64,000 nucleotides of DNA from Companilactobacillus kedongensis (GCF_003946625.1 NZ_RHOR01000001.1:124001-188000); one strand, 5' to 3'; counted from the stretch's first letter, positions 1 through 9,629 are shown. Notes: generated by a model from the letters alone, not told the origin. Translations and numbers: made by a program.

Positions 1-2411
1 GTGCCAAAACTCCACCAGAATTAATGGAACAATTGCCAATAATTCAGGAGTTATTGAATCTCAGAGGGATCAAGACTTACGACTTGAAGAATTATGAAGC
101 TGATGACATTATCGGAACAATGTCAAAAAAGGCCGAAGAGGATAACATGGATGTCACTGTCATTACAGGTGATCGTGATTTAACTCAATTAACAACTGAT
201 AAAGTTACTGTCAAAGTTAACGTCAAGGGTGTTACAGAAACAGAAGCCTATACACCAGAGCATGTCAAAGAAAAACTCGGAATAACTCCGTCACAGATCA
301 TTGATATGAAGGGATTGATGGGTGATAATTCTGACCATTACCCTGGAGTTGAAAAAGTCGGCGAAAAGACTGCTATTAAGCTATTAACTGAATATGACAG
401 TATGGAAAATCTCTATGAACATGTCGATGAGATGAAAAAGAGTAAGCTAAAGGAACATTTGATCAACGATAAGGATCAAGCTTTTTTGAGTAAGAAACTT
501 GCTACGATCAATTGCGAAGCTCCGGTTGAACTTGAGTTAGGAAAACTGGAATATCAAGGCGACAATCAAGAACAATTAATCAAGTTTTATCAAAGACTTG
601 GTTTCAATTCATTTTTAGAGAAGATGAATGTTGAACCAGAAGAAACTAAAGAAGCTATGGCTGAAATCAAGTATTCAGAATTGAATGCCGATGCTGCTAA
701 GAATATTTTGAACAGTACTGCACCACAAACATTGATCGTCGAGAGTTTTGGCGGCAATTATCATGTTGATCCGATCATTGGTTTAGCGGTCAAAAGTGAT
801 GATAATTACTATGCTACATCTGACGTTTCTATCTTAGAAAATGAAGATTTGAAGCAGTGGATCGAAGATGAAACAAAAGAGAAATATACCTTCGATAATA
901 AGAAGACAATTGCCTTATTACACCGTTATGGCTGTGATTTGAAAGGTGTAAGTTTTGATTTGTTATTGGTTTCTTACCTATTAGATACGAATGATAATAA
1001 GTCAGATCTCGGTATCGTTGCACAAAACTATGGTTACAATCTTCCAATGGAAGAAGAGTTTTATGGTAAAGGTGTTAAAAAAGCCGTGCCAGAAGACGAT
1101 CAAGTTTTGATGAACTTTATTGCCCAAAAAGCTCAAATTATCGCGACATTAAGAGATAAAATGTTATCAGAATTAAAAGATAATGATCAAGATAGTCTAT
1201 ATGATGAAATTGAATTACCATTGTCAAACGTTTTAGCTGAAATGGAAATCAAGGGTGTTAAAGTAGACGCATCGAGATTAAAAGAAATGGAAAATACTTT
1301 TGCGACAAGATTAACTGAAATTGAGCAAAAGATTTATAAAGAAGCTGGACAAGAATTTAATATCAATTCACCTAAACAACTGGGTGTAGTGTTGTTTGAA
1401 GATTTGAAGTTGCCAGTTATCAAGAAGACCAAGACGGGTTATTCTACATCAGTCGATGTACTTGAAAAATTAAAAGATAAGTCTCCAGTCGTTCAGATGG
1501 TTTTGGATTATCGTCAAATATCCAAAATTCAATCTACTTATGTAGTAGGATTACAGAAATTCATTCAACCAGATAATAAAATTCATACAATTTATTTGCA
1601 GACATTAACTCAAACGGGTAGATTATCTTCAATTGAGCCTAACTTGCAAAACATTCCGATTAGAATTGATGAAGGTCGCCAGATCAGACGTGCTTTTGTC
1701 CCTCAACATCCAGATTGGGAAATGTTCTCTGCCGATTATTCACAAGTTGAGTTGCGTGTGTTGGCCCATATTTCTGGGGACGAACATATGCAGGAGGCAT
1801 TTAAGGAAGATTATGATATCCATGCTCACACTGCCATGAGAATATTTGGCCTCGACAGCACTGACGAAGTTACACCAGATATGCGTCGACAAGCTAAGGC
1901 TACAAACTTTGGTATCGTCTATGGTATCAGTGATTATGGTCTCTCCCAGAATATTGGTATAACTAGAAAACAAGCAGCTGCTTTTATTGATTCATATTTT
2001 GAACAGTATCCTGGCGTTAAGAAATATATGGACGATATTGTTAAATATGCCCGTGAGAACGGTTATGTTGAAACAATCATGCATCGTCGTCGTTATTTAC
2101 CAGATATTCATTCAAAGAATTTCAATGTTAGAAACTTTGCACAAAGAACTGCTATGAATACTCCGATCCAAGGTAGTGCGGCTGATATTATTAAAGTTGC
2201 TATGATCAATATGCAAAAGATGCTTGATAAAGAACAACTGCAAGCTAACTTATTGCTACAAGTACATGATGAAATGATTTTTGAAGCACCAAAATCTGAA
2301 ATACCAATTCTTGAAAAATTAGTTCCAAGTGTTATGGATTCAGCTGTTAAACTGGATGTACCTTTGAAGGTCGAATCAGCCCATGGTAAGACTTGGTATG
2401 AAGCAAAATAA
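1..2411 (+). CDS. polA: DNA polymerase I, 5' end cut by window edge
   Basis: Family A DNA polymerase for Okazaki fragment maturation and repair synthesis. The frame stays open to base 3 and the first visible residues, AKTPPEL, belong to the 5'-3' exonuclease domain, so the ATG at 24 is internal. In order: the rest of the 5' nuclease/helix-hairpin-helix domain (roughly the first 200 visible residues), a 3'-5' exonuclease-like domain in which the usual Asp-X-Glu metal motif is absent (VESFGG in its place), and the polymerase domain. Polymerase motifs A (DYSQVELRVLAH), B (RRQAKATNFGIVYG) and C (VHDEMIFE) are intact. The degenerate proofreading domain is typical of Gram-positive PolI. Followed 29 bases later by mutM. 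Function certain; the true start lies outside the window. Confidence 0.98.
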   Translation, partial: AKTPPELMEQLPIIQELLNLRGIKTYDLKNYEADDIIGTMSKKAEEDNMDVTVITGDRDLTQLTTDKVTVKVNVKGVTETEAYTPEHVKEKLGITPSQIIDMKGLMGDNSDHYPGVEKVGEKTAIKLLTEYDSMENLYEHVDEMKKSKLKEHLINDKDQAFLSKKLATINCEAPVELELGKLEYQGDNQEQLIKFYQRLGFNSFLEKMNVEPEETKEAMAEIKYSELNADAAKNILNSTAPQTLIVESFGGNYHVDPIIGLAVKSDDNYYATSDVSILENEDLKQWIEDETKEKYTFDNKKTIALLHRYGCDLKGVSFDLLLVSYLLDTNDNKSDLGIVAQNYGYNLPMEEEFYGKGVKKAVPEDDQVLMNFIAQKAQIIATLRDKMLSELKDNDQDSLYDEIELPLSNVLAEMEIKGVKVDASRLKEMENTFATRLTEIEQKIYKEAGQEFNINSPKQLGVVLFEDLKLPVIKKTKTGYSTSVDVLEKLKDKSPVVQMVLDYRQISKIQSTYVVGLQKFIQPDNKIHTIYLQTLTQTGRLSSIEPNLQNIPIRIDEGRQIRRAFVPQHPDWEMFSADYSQVELRVLAHISGDEHMQEAFKEDYDIHAHTAMRIFGLDSTDEVTPDMRRQAKATNFGIVYGISDYGLSQNIGITRKQAAAFIDSYFEQYPGVKKYMDDIVKYARENGYVETIMHRRRYLPDIHSKNFNVRNFAQRTAMNTPIQGSAADIIKVAMINMQKMLDKEQLQANLLLQVHDEMIFEAPKSEIPILEKLVPSVMDSAVKLDVPLKVESAHGKTWYEAK

Positions 2412-2440
2412 TTATATAAAATTCAAAGTAGGTGAAGTTA

Positions 2441-3268
2441 ATGCCTGAAATGCCAGAAGTAGAGACAGTCAGACGTGGACTAATTAAACAAGTTCAAGGT
2501 CGTAAGATTACCAATGTCGAGATACGTTATCAAAATTTGATCACTGGGGATGTCGAGCAATTTATTGATATGGTTACCGGTGCAACAATTACTGACATAG
2601 GTCGTCGAGCAAAATTTTTATTGATTCATTTGGATAATGGTTATACAATTATTAGTCATCTCCGAATGGAAGGTAAGTATCGTGTATCCAGTGATCCTGC
2701 TATGATCGACAAGCACTCACATGCAATTTTTAGTTTAGATGATGGGGAAAAACTTATTTATAATGACGTTCGTAAATTTGGTCGCATGCAACTTTGGCGT
2801 ACTCGTGATTTAGCTGTTAATAAGTCGATTCAAAAGCTCGGTCCAGAACCGTTATCTGATGAATTTACTTTTGAAAATGTAAAACCTCGGATCATGCGCC
2901 ATCGAAAAGATATCAAGACGGTATTATTGGATCAGTCGGTGATGAGTGGTCTTGGTAATATCTACGTTGATGAAGTTCTTTGGAATGCTAAAATACATCC
3001 GGAAACACCGGCTAATCATTTGAATGATGAAGAGATCAACAATGTCATTAAATATTCTAATATGGAAATGAAAATGGGTATTGAAGCTGGTGGATCAACT
3101 GTACGTTCATACTTGGACTCCACTGGTCATGCAGGACATATGCAAGACTTTTTGCATGCTTATGGCAAAGAAGGTACGCCGTGCGATCGTTGCGGTACTG
3201 AAATTGAAAAAATCAAGGTTGGTGGACGTGGAACACACTTCTGTCCTAAATGTCAGGTGATCAAATGA
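2441..3268 (+). CDS. mutM: formamidopyrimidine-DNA glycosylase
   Basis: Bifunctional glycosylase/AP lyase that removes 8-oxoguanine and FaPy lesions in base excision repair. The start at 2441 gives MPEMPEVETVRRG, so that after Met removal Pro2 is the Schiff-base nucleophile and Glu3 the acid; an in-frame GTG at 2432 overlaps the Shine-Dalgarno AGGTGA (2429-2434) and would bury Pro2, so it is rejected. The C-terminal zinc finger has Cys248, Cys251, Cys268 and Cys271 with the finger Arg263 in GRGTHFC. Length 275 residues, normal. The stop TGA overlaps the coaE start (ATGA), indicating translational coupling within the polA-mutM-coaE-nrdR-dnaBI operon. Confidence 0.97.
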   Translation: MPEMPEVETVRRGLIKQVQGRKITNVEIRYQNLITGDVEQFIDMVTGATITDIGRRAKFLLIHLDNGYTIISHLRMEGKYRVSSDPAMIDKHSHAIFSLDDGEKLIYNDVRKFGRMQLWRTRDLAVNKSIQKLGPEPLSDEFTFENVKPRIMRHRKDIKTVLLDQSVMSGLGNIYVDEVLWNAKIHPETPANHLNDEEINNVIKYSNMEMKMGIEAGGSTVRSYLDSTGHAGHMQDFLHAYGKEGTPCDRCGTEIEKIKVGGRGTHFCPKCQVIK

Positions 3269-3858
3269 GCAAGATCTATGGCTTAACAGGTGGAATCGCC
3301 TCTGGGAAAACAACTGTTTTGGATGTTTTTGCTGAGAATGGTTGTCGAATCTATAATGCTGACGAAATTGCCCGTGAAGTAGTTAAAATTGGAACTCCAG
3401 GATTAGACCAGATCGTGGCTAGTTTTGGGGATGATATTTTAATGTCCGATGGTACTTTGAATCGTAAAAACTTGAGCCAAATAGTTTTTAGTGACAAAAA
3501 GGAATTGAAAAAATTAACCGATATAACAGCACCTTTGATCAGAAAACGAATTTTGCAAATCGTTGAAGAGGTGCATGCATTAAATGATGGTTTGATTTAT
3601 ATTTTTGAGATTCCACTATTGTTTGAAACTAACTATCAGCCCTATTTTGACGCTGTTATCAGTATTTTTGTTCAGCCGGAAATTCAATTGTCTCGTTTGA
3701 TGAAACGGAATAATATAGATGAACAAACAGCTAAAAATCAGATTGATTCACAAATGCCAATGGAAGAAAAAAAGAAATTAGCAGATTTTGTGATCGATAA
3801 TTCAGGTGATTTAGCTGAATTGAAGAGTGAAATAAAAACGTTATTAAAAAATCTATAA
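3265..3858 (+). CDS. coaE: dephospho-CoA kinase
   Basis: Catalyses the last step of coenzyme A synthesis, ATP-dependent phosphorylation of the 3'-hydroxyl of dephospho-CoA. The P-loop GGIASGKT sits at residues 9-16, followed by the CoaE-typical NADEIARE segment and an IFEIPLLFE stretch. Length 197 residues, normal. The ATG at 3265 overlaps the mutM stop by four bases; an in-frame ATG at 3250 lies inside mutM without a ribosome site and would add five residues before the conserved N-terminus. Gene order mutM-coaE-nrdR-dnaB matches Bacillus. Confidence 0.97.
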   Translation: MSKIYGLTGGIASGKTTVLDVFAENGCRIYNADEIAREVVKIGTPGLDQIVASFGDDILMSDGTLNRKNLSQIVFSDKKELKKLTDITAPLIRKRILQIVEEVHALNDGLIYIFEIPLLFETNYQPYFDAVISIFVQPEIQLSRLMKRNNIDEQTAKNQIDSQMPMEEKKKLADFVIDNSGDLAELKSEIKTLLKNL

Positions 3859-3879
3859 TTAAGAAAAGAGGTCTGTCTT

Positions 3880-4353
3880 ATGATCTGTCCACATTGTCAT
3901 CATGATTCATCAAAGGTTGTCGACAGTCGACCAAGTGATGAAGGACGTGCGATTCGCAGAAGACGTGAATGCGAGTATTGCGGTACTCGTTTTACTACTT
4001 TTGAAAGAATCGAAAAAGCTCCTTTATTAGTAATTAAAAAGAATGGTAATCGTGAGGAATTCAGTCGAGAAAAATTGCTTCGCGGGTTAGTTCGTGCTGC
4101 TGAGAAACGACCAGTTACAATGGACCAAATGAATGAGATCGTTGATAAAGTTGAAAACCAAATTAGAGCAACAGGTGAAAATGAAGTACGTTCGCAAGTA
4201 ATAGGTGAGCATGTCATGAAGATATTGGCCGATGTTGATGACGTTACTTATATTCGCTTTGCCAGTGTTTATCGAGAATTTAAAGATATGAATAACTTCA
4301 TGAAAGAAGTACAAGAAATGATGGCTAACGACGGCCAAAATAAACGTGATTAA
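3880..4353 (+). CDS. nrdR: transcriptional repressor NrdR
   Basis: Nucleotide-sensing repressor of ribonucleotide reductase genes. The N-terminal zinc ribbon uses Cys3, Cys6, Cys31 and Cys34, with the basic RRRRE stretch just before the second pair that contacts DNA. An ATP-cone domain spans roughly residues 49-139 and binds ATP or dATP. Length 157 residues, normal. AAAAGAGG upstream serves as ribosome site. It lies in the coaE-nrdR-dnaB string, coupling dNTP supply to replication genes. I saw no NrdR boxes in this window, so its targets lie elsewhere. Confidence 0.97.
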   Translation: MICPHCHHDSSKVVDSRPSDEGRAIRRRRECEYCGTRFTTFERIEKAPLLVIKKNGNREEFSREKLLRGLVRAAEKRPVTMDQMNEIVDKVENQIRATGENEVRSQVIGEHVMKILADVDDVTYIRFASVYREFKDMNNFMKEVQEMMANDGQNKRD

Positions 4354-4355
4354 GG

Positions 4356-5729
4356 ATGGATAGTTTGGATAGAGAAAATAATTCTGATATAGAAATCAAT
4401 CCTTTAACTGGTTATTGGTGTCTACCACATGGACAGATCAATGACTATGACCGTCATATTTTGACGGATCTTTATTTGCCTCTTTTGGGTACGACTGCTT
4501 ACAGTGTTTATTTATTGCTGTGGGAAAAAGTCCCCAATAAGGAAGTGGTTACTGATCGCAAGAATCACAGTGATCTGTTGAGTCTTTTAAATATTGATTT
4601 GAATAAATTCAACGCTGCCAGAGTTAGAGCTGAGGCATTAGGCCTGATCCGGACATTTACTAAAAACGATGATTTAGGTGATTACTGTATTTATCAGTTG
4701 TTTGAGCCATTAACTCCTAAGGAATTTTTTAAGGATGACCTGATGAGCATTTTTCTATATGAAAAAATTGGACAAGTTAATTACAACGAGTTGATCAAAA
4801 AGTATTCTCGATCGGAAGAAATTTTGGAGCAGTCTACCGAAATAACTAAAGATTTTTTGGAAGTATTTCAACTAAATAATGATGATTTGATCAATACGCC
4901 AACTGATGTTAAAAATGCTCAAAGTGAGTTCACAAGTGAGTCGGACAATAGTAAACCCAAGGTTGATCCTGCAACTATGAATCAATTGGATTGGGAGTTG
5001 ATCGAGGACCGAATCGGTCAGTTATTTAAAATTGACAAAAATGATCTTCTGAAGAATCAGGAATTGATCATTAATTTGCATCTATTTTATGGTATTGATG
5101 AGATCACTCTGATCGACTTGATCGGAAAAACTGCCAATATTGTCGATAATAAAATTGATCCAGAACGTCTGCGTAGATCAGTTCAGGATCGGTTTGAGAA
5201 GAACGCTAATATCTCAGTCAAAAATGTTGAAGAGAAACCAGTTGATGCTCCAGTCACTAATAATTTGAGTCGAGCAGACAATTTGCTGTTACAACAGGCT
5301 AAGTCGATGGTGCCAGCAGATTTCTTGGCAGCTGAAAAGCAAAAGAGCGGTGGTTTTACTGGTGCAGCTGAGTCTAAGGCTTTGCGAGATATGGCTATGA
5401 AGACGTATCTTTCCCCAGCTGTGTTGAATATTTTGGTAGATTATATCCTCCAAAATTCACCTACATTGTCTGTTGCTTTAATGGAAACTGTCGCTAATGA
5501 TTGGCAACAAAATGAAGTTAAAACTCCAGAACAAGCTCTGCAAAGATTGCATGATTTCCAAAATAGGCCACGTAATCCACGTCGTTATAACAATCGAAAT
5601 AAAAAGGTTGAGAAGGCGACTGATTGGAGTAAAGTTCAGTCAAATACTCCAACAAATGACAAGAATGCTCAAATCAAGCGTCAAGAATTGCAGGCAAGAA
5701 TCAGAAAAATGCGGAATAAGGATAATTAA
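4356..5729 (+). CDS. dnaB: replication initiation and membrane attachment protein DnaB
   Basis: Firmicute DnaB, not the helicase: it works with DnaD and DnaI to load the replicative helicase at oriC and at restarting forks. Length 457 residues. The N-terminal winged-helix region begins around PLTGYWCLPHGQINDYD, and a DnaB/DnaD C-terminal domain lies near residues 320-400 (SPAVLNILVDYILQ), followed by a basic, low-complexity tail rich in Arg and Asn. It begins two bases after the nrdR stop with only a weak ribosome site (AAGG at 4352-4355, touching the start), so translation probably depends on coupling. dnaI follows after two bases, the same pairing as in Bacillus. Confidence 0.95.
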   Translation: MDSLDRENNSDIEINPLTGYWCLPHGQINDYDRHILTDLYLPLLGTTAYSVYLLLWEKVPNKEVVTDRKNHSDLLSLLNIDLNKFNAARVRAEALGLIRTFTKNDDLGDYCIYQLFEPLTPKEFFKDDLMSIFLYEKIGQVNYNELIKKYSRSEEILEQSTEITKDFLEVFQLNNDDLINTPTDVKNAQSEFTSESDNSKPKVDPATMNQLDWELIEDRIGQLFKIDKNDLLKNQELIINLHLFYGIDEITLIDLIGKTANIVDNKIDPERLRRSVQDRFEKNANISVKNVEEKPVDAPVTNNLSRADNLLLQQAKSMVPADFLAAEKQKSGGFTGAAESKALRDMAMKTYLSPAVLNILVDYILQNSPTLSVALMETVANDWQQNEVKTPEQALQRLHDFQNRPRNPRRYNNRNKKVEKATDWSKVQSNTPTNDKNAQIKRQELQARIRKMRNKDN

Positions 5730-5731
5730 CT

Positions 5732-6640
5732 ATGGAAAATTTAGGGAAAACAATGTCAGCCTATTTAAGTTCAAAGAATTTGACCGACGACTATCGTAAG
5801 TTGTTGAATCAAGCTTTGAATGATGTTGACGTACAGAGATTTTTAAAAGAAAATCAAGAATCGATCAATGAAGATACGATCTCTGTTAGTGCGGCCAGTA
5901 TTTATGAGTTTTATAATCATAAGACTAACCAGAGTGAACTTTCCAAGGGATATTATCCAAAATTGGTGATCACTAATCATAATATTGAAGTTGCCTATGT
6001 TCCTAATGCTAAGAAGCGTAGTGAAGCCAAGAAATCAGAATACGAGTCTCGCTTTGTTTTAATGGATATGCCAAGTGATATTCGTAAAGCCACATTAGAT
6101 GATTACGATGGTGATGGACGCCAAGAAGCGCTGGCAAGTGCCCTAGACTTTATTGAGAACTACACTGGTCATAAGGGCTATGTTCCCGGTTTATATTTGG
6201 CTGGGGACTTCGGTGTGGGTAAGACATATCTTTTAGGTGCCATTGCCAACGAACTATTTAAGTCTGATGTCAGAACAACGATTATGCATTTTCCAACTTT
6301 TGCGGTCGAAATGAAAAATTCTATCGGACAAAATGACGTTTTGAATCGTGTTAATAAGGTTAAAGATTCAGAAATTTTGATGTTGGATGACATTGGAGCT
6401 GACTCAATGTCGAGCTGGATTCGTGATGAAGTTCTGGGTGTTATTTTGCAATATCGTATGCAAGAAAACTTGCCAACATTTTTTTCATCAAATTTTTCAA
6501 TGAACGAACTCGAAGAACATCTGTCAGTTAACCAACGAGGAGAGCAAGAGCCAGTAAAGGCTAAGCGAATTATGGAACGTGTGAAATATCTTTCTCGTGA
6601 AGTTATTGTCACTGGACCTAACAAAAGATTTCAGCATTAA
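5732..6640 (+). CDS. dnaI: primosomal protein DnaI, helicase loader
   Basis: AAA+ ATPase that delivers the replicative helicase to DNA during primosome assembly. An N-terminal helicase-binding domain (about residues 1-110) precedes an AAA+ domain with Walker A GDFGVGKT at 158-165 and Walker B ILMLDDIGAD near 215-223. A late YLSREV segment is typical of the DnaC/DnaI family. Length 302 residues, normal. Ribosome site AAGGAT at 5718-5723 inside the dnaB tail. It is the last gene before the thrS leader. Function confident by motifs and by position next to dnaB. Confidence 0.96.
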   Translation: MENLGKTMSAYLSSKNLTDDYRKLLNQALNDVDVQRFLKENQESINEDTISVSAASIYEFYNHKTNQSELSKGYYPKLVITNHNIEVAYVPNAKKRSEAKKSEYESRFVLMDMPSDIRKATLDDYDGDGRQEALASALDFIENYTGHKGYVPGLYLAGDFGVGKTYLLGAIANELFKSDVRTTIMHFPTFAVEMKNSIGQNDVLNRVNKVKDSEILMLDDIGADSMSSWIRDEVLGVILQYRMQENLPTFFSSNFSMNELEEHLSVNQRGEQEPVKAKRIMERVKYLSREVIVTGPNKRFQH

Positions 6641-6671
6641 GACTTGCAATAACTAAAAATAAATGTTTCAA

Positions 6672-6917
6672 TGTGTTCATGAAAGACAACACTTCGGTTC
6701 TAATTCAGGGAGGGTACGATTACTGAAAGCTTACCCATTACTGGAGCTACCACTTTCATATTAAAACTGTATATTTGTAGACGGTAACTTTATAACTAAA
6801 GAGAGAAAACTGTTCTTTTGTGTCCAGTTTTAATGTGGGTGGAACCGCGTAGAAATGCGTCCCTGAAGTATATATGCAAATTTTTTGCATGCATACTTCA
6901 GAGACGCATTTTTTTAT
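6672..6917 (+). promoter_or_regulatory. T-box leader of thrS, threonine-specific
   Basis: Transcription-attenuating leader that senses uncharged tRNA-Thr. Stem I closes by pairing ATGAAAG (6679-6685) with CTTTCAT (6753-6759); the triplet ACC at 6749-6751, followed by A, sits where the specifier codon should be and encodes Thr. The T-box core TGGAACCGCG is at 6840-6849, and its TGGA would pair with a tRNA ending UCCA. A terminator hairpin pairs ATGCGTC (6855-6861) with GACGCAT (6903-6909), with further pairing inside, followed by a T run. The leader sits directly upstream of the thrS ribosome site. Stem assignment was done by eye. Confidence 0.95.
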
Positions 6918-6948
6918 TTGTTGTCAAAAACTTAGGAGGAAACAAGAT

Positions 6949-8895
6949 ATGTCAAAAATCAAACTGCAATTCCCAGACGATTCTGTTAAGGAGTTCGATC
7001 AAGGCACTACAGTCTTAGAAGTTGCTAAGTCAATTAGTACATCTCTAGGTAAAAAGGCCGTTGCAGGTAAAGTTAGCGGTATTCTAGTTGATATCGATAG
7101 TCCTATCAATCAAGATGGTAAAATCGAAATTTTATCACAAGATGATAATAAGGATTCATTGATCACTTTGAGAAATACAGCCAGCTTAGTATTCGGTGCT
7201 GCTGCTAAAGAAATCAAAAAAGACTTACACTTTGGTGAAAAACAAAGTAACGATGATGGTTTCTATGTAGATACTGATGACAAAGATGGTCAAATCAGTG
7301 TTGATGAGCTTGAAGATATTGAAAAAGCTATGGAAAAGATCATCAAGAAGAATGACAAGATCGAACGTTCAATGATGGATAAGTCAGAACTTGTAGAAAT
7401 GTTCAAAGACGACCCATACAAGTCATCATTGATCAGTGCCATCGAAGCTGTTCAAATTCCAGTTTACAAGTTAGATAACTTTGTTGACTTTGGCTATTCA
7501 GCTGTTCTTCCTAGTTTAAGTGGTTTGAAACACTTCAAGCTTCTATCAGTTGCTGGTGCATATTGGCAAGGTAAGTCAAGTAATCCAATGCTTCAAAGAA
7601 TTTATGGTACAGCATTCTTCAAGCAAGATGACCTTGATGCAGATATGAAGCGTCGTGCAGAAATTAAAGAACGTGATCACAGAACATTAGGACGTGACCT
7701 TGACTTGTTCTTCGTTGACCCAGAAGTTGGTGCAGGACTTCCATACTGGATGCCAAATGGTGCTACTATCCGTCGTGTTATCGAAAGATACATCATTGAT
7801 AAGGAAGTTGCTTGGGGTTACCAACACGTTTATACACCTATCCTTATGAACTTAAATGCTTATAAGACTTCAGGTCACTGGCAACACTATCGTGAAGACA
7901 TGTTCCCACCAATGGACATGGGTGATGGCGAAATGCTTGAACTTCGTCCTATGAATTGTCCTTCACATATCCAAATTTACAAACATCACATCCGTTCATA
8001 CCGTGAATTACCAGTTCGTATCGCTGAATTAGGTATGATGCACAGATATGAAAAATCAGGTGCTTTAAGTGGTTTACAACGTGTTCGTGAAATGACTCTA
8101 AACGATGGTCACACATTCGTTGCTCTTGATCAAATTCAAGAAGAATTCAAACGTACACTACAATTAATGGTAGAAGTTTATAAAGACTTTGACATTACAG
8201 ATTACTCATTCCGTCTAAGTTACAGAGATCCTGCTAACACAGAAAAATACTTTGATGATGACGAAATGTGGAACAGATCACAATCAATGCTTAAAGGTGC
8301 TATGGATGACCTTGGCTTGGATTACTATGAAGCAGAAGGTGAAGCTGCTTTCTACGGTCCAAAACTTGACGTTCAAACAAAGACAGCCTTAGGTAATGAT
8401 GAAACATTATCAACAATTCAACTTGACTTTATGCAACCAGAACAATTCAAGTTGACATACGTTGGTTCAGATGGTGAAGAACACAGACCAGTTATGATTC
8501 ACCGTGGTATCGTTTCTACAATGGAAAGATTTATTGCTTACTTGATCGAAATGTACAAGGGTGCCTTCCCAACATGGTTAGCTCCTATGCAAGTTAAGAT
8601 CATTCCTGTTAACCAAAAACTTCATGGTGAATATGCTAAGAATCTTCTTTCAGAATTACGTGCTAAGAATATTCGTGCTGAAATCGATGATCGTGACGAA
8701 AAGATGAACTACAAGATTCGTGACGCTCAAACAATGAAGGTTCCATATACAGCTGTTGTTGGTGATCAAGAAATGGCTGACGCAACTGTTTCAGTTAGAA
8801 AATATGGTGAAGACAATTCTAATTCAGAGAATGTTGCCATGTTTGTAGGTAGTGTTGAAGCTGATATTAATAACTTTAGTCGTAGAAATGGCTAA
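6949..8895 (+). CDS. thrS: threonyl-tRNA synthetase
   Basis: Class II synthetase that charges tRNA-Thr. Domains in order: TGS (about 1-65), second additional/editing domain (about 65-230), catalytic core and anticodon-binding domain (from about 540). Zinc-ligand Cys337 lies in PMNCPSH, and motif 2 appears as [18 protein letters not shown]. Length 648 residues. The ATG at 6949 follows AGGAGG (6934-6939) at proper spacing; the in-frame ATG at 6874 lies inside the terminator hairpin and is rejected. Expression should rise when tRNA-Thr is uncharged through the upstream T-box. Confidence 0.98.
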   Translation: MSKIKLQFPDDSVKEFDQGTTVLEVAKSISTSLGKKAVAGKVSGILVDIDSPINQDGKIEILSQDDNKDSLITLRNTASLVFGAAAKEIKKDLHFGEKQSNDDGFYVDTDDKDGQISVDELEDIEKAMEKIIKKNDKIERSMMDKSELVEMFKDDPYKSSLISAIEAVQIPVYKLDNFVDFGYSAVLPSLSGLKHFKLLSVAGAYWQGKSSNPMLQRIYGTAFFKQDDLDADMKRRAEIKERDHRTLGRDLDLFFVDPEVGAGLPYWMPNGATIRRVIERYIIDKEVAWGYQHVYTPILMNLNAYKTSGHWQHYREDMFPPMDMGDGEMLELRPMNCPSHIQIYKHHIRSYRELPVRIAELGMMHRYEKSGALSGLQRVREMTLNDGHTFVALDQIQEEFKRTLQLMVEVYKDFDITDYSFRLSYRDPANTEKYFDDDEMWNRSQSMLKGAMDDLGLDYYEAEGEAAFYGPKLDVQTKTALGNDETLSTIQLDFMQPEQFKLTYVGSDGEEHRPVMIHRGIVSTMERFIAYLIEMYKGAFPTWLAPMQVKIIPVNQKLHGEYAKNLLSELRAKNIRAEIDDRDEKMNYKIRDAQTMKVPYTAVVGDQEMADATVSVRKYGEDNSNSENVAMFVGSVEADINNFSRRNG

Positions 8896-8911
8896 AAAAC
8901 ATCACAATTGG

Positions 8912-8940
8912 TTGACAGTTTATTAATAAGATAGTATTAT
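8912..8940 (+). promoter_or_regulatory. sigma-A promoter of infC-rpmI-rplT
   Basis: A consensus -35 TTGACA (8912-8917) and -10 TATTAT (8935-8940) are separated by exactly 17 bases, 17 bases after the thrS stop. Transcription would start near 8947 and run through the leader that precedes infC. Confidence 0.85.
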
Positions 8941-8949
8941 TAATAACTG

Positions 8950-9060
8950 TTGAGATTAAGCAGAAGCGCCCGCTTCTCACCTATGCGTTTGCCTCTAGGT
9001 TATAATACGATTGTATAAATAATGGTGGGCGTTGTATGCGCCCACTTTTTTTGTGGGTCC
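8950..9060 (+). promoter_or_regulatory. infC operon leader with terminator (L20-leader type)
   Basis: This leader contains an early hairpin AGAAGC-GCCC-GCTTCT (8962-8977) and a terminator pairing GTGGGCG (9025-9031) with CGCCCAC (9039-9045) followed by a T run (9046-9052). CGCCC at 8967-8971 can also pair with GGGCG at 9027-9031, giving a plausible antiterminator. In Firmicutes this position carries the L20 leader, in which L20 binds its own mRNA and promotes termination. I infer the same role; I could not score it against the family model. Confidence 0.7.
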
Positions 9061-9084
9061 AAATAATTATGGAGGTGGCTACTC

Positions 9085-9615
9085 ATAGCAAGAGATCTAT
9101 TAATAAACGATCAAATTCGTGCCAAAGAAGTTAGATTAATTTCTGAAACTGGAGATCAAGTTGGGGTTAAACCAAGAGCAGAAGCACAACGTTTAGCTGA
9201 TGCGGCTAGTATGGACTTAGTACTTATGTCCCCTGGTGCAAACCCACCCGTAGCTAGAATCATGGACTACGGTAAATATAAATTTGAACTTCAAAAGAAA
9301 AATCGTGAAGCACGTAAAAAACAAAAAACCGTTAGTTTAAAAGAAGTACGACTAAGTCCTACTATTGAAGATAACGACTTTAATACAAAGCTTAATAATG
9401 CTCGTAAGTTCTTGTCTAAAGGTGATAAGGTCAAGGTTTCTCTTCGCTTTAAGGGTAGAGCTATCACTCATAAAGAGATAGGTAAAGAAGTTTTGGACCG
9501 TGTCGCTGAACAGACCAAGGATATTGCAAATGTAACTACAAGGCCTAAGATGGACGGTCGTAACATGTTCTTAATGCTTGATCCAATTAGTTCAAAAGAT
9601 AATAAGAAAAAATAG
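9085..9615 (+). CDS. infC: translation initiation factor IF-3 with apparent AUA start
   Basis: IF-3 binds the 30S subunit and proofreads start codon and initiator tRNA. The frame reads [18 protein letters not shown] immediately after an ATA codon at 9085, which matches the IF-3 N-terminus, and GGAGGT (9071-9076) lies eight bases upstream. The first in-frame ATG, at 9211, would delete most of the N-terminal domain. No ATG, GTG or TTG lies between the upstream in-frame stop (9064) and 9085. With this start the protein is 176 residues, normal for the family. Non-AUG starts are known for infC and allow autoregulation. First gene of infC-rpmI-rplT. Confidence 0.93.
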   Translation: MARDLLINDQIRAKEVRLISETGDQVGVKPRAEAQRLADAASMDLVLMSPGANPPVARIMDYGKYKFELQKKNREARKKQKTVSLKEVRLSPTIEDNDFNTKLNNARKFLSKGDKVKVSLRFKGRAITHKEIGKEVLDRVAEQTKDIANVTTRPKMDGRNMFLMLDPISSKDNKKK

Positions 9616-9629
9616 TGGAGGGACTTTCA

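Noticed and set aside
24-2411. polA starting at the ATG at base 24
   Set aside because: The frame is open to the window edge and the upstream residues match the 5' nuclease domain, so this ATG is internal.
3900-4217. 105-codon minus-strand frame inside nrdR
   Set aside because: Fully opposite the conserved NrdR zinc ribbon and ATP cone; no expression signals.
6178-6624. 148-codon minus-strand frame inside dnaI
   Set aside because: It lies entirely opposite a well-identified gene with Walker motifs, has no ribosome site, and its product has no recognisable pattern.
9211-9615. infC starting at its first ATG
   Set aside because: It would remove about 42 residues of the conserved N-terminal domain, while ATA 9085 has a proper ribosome site.
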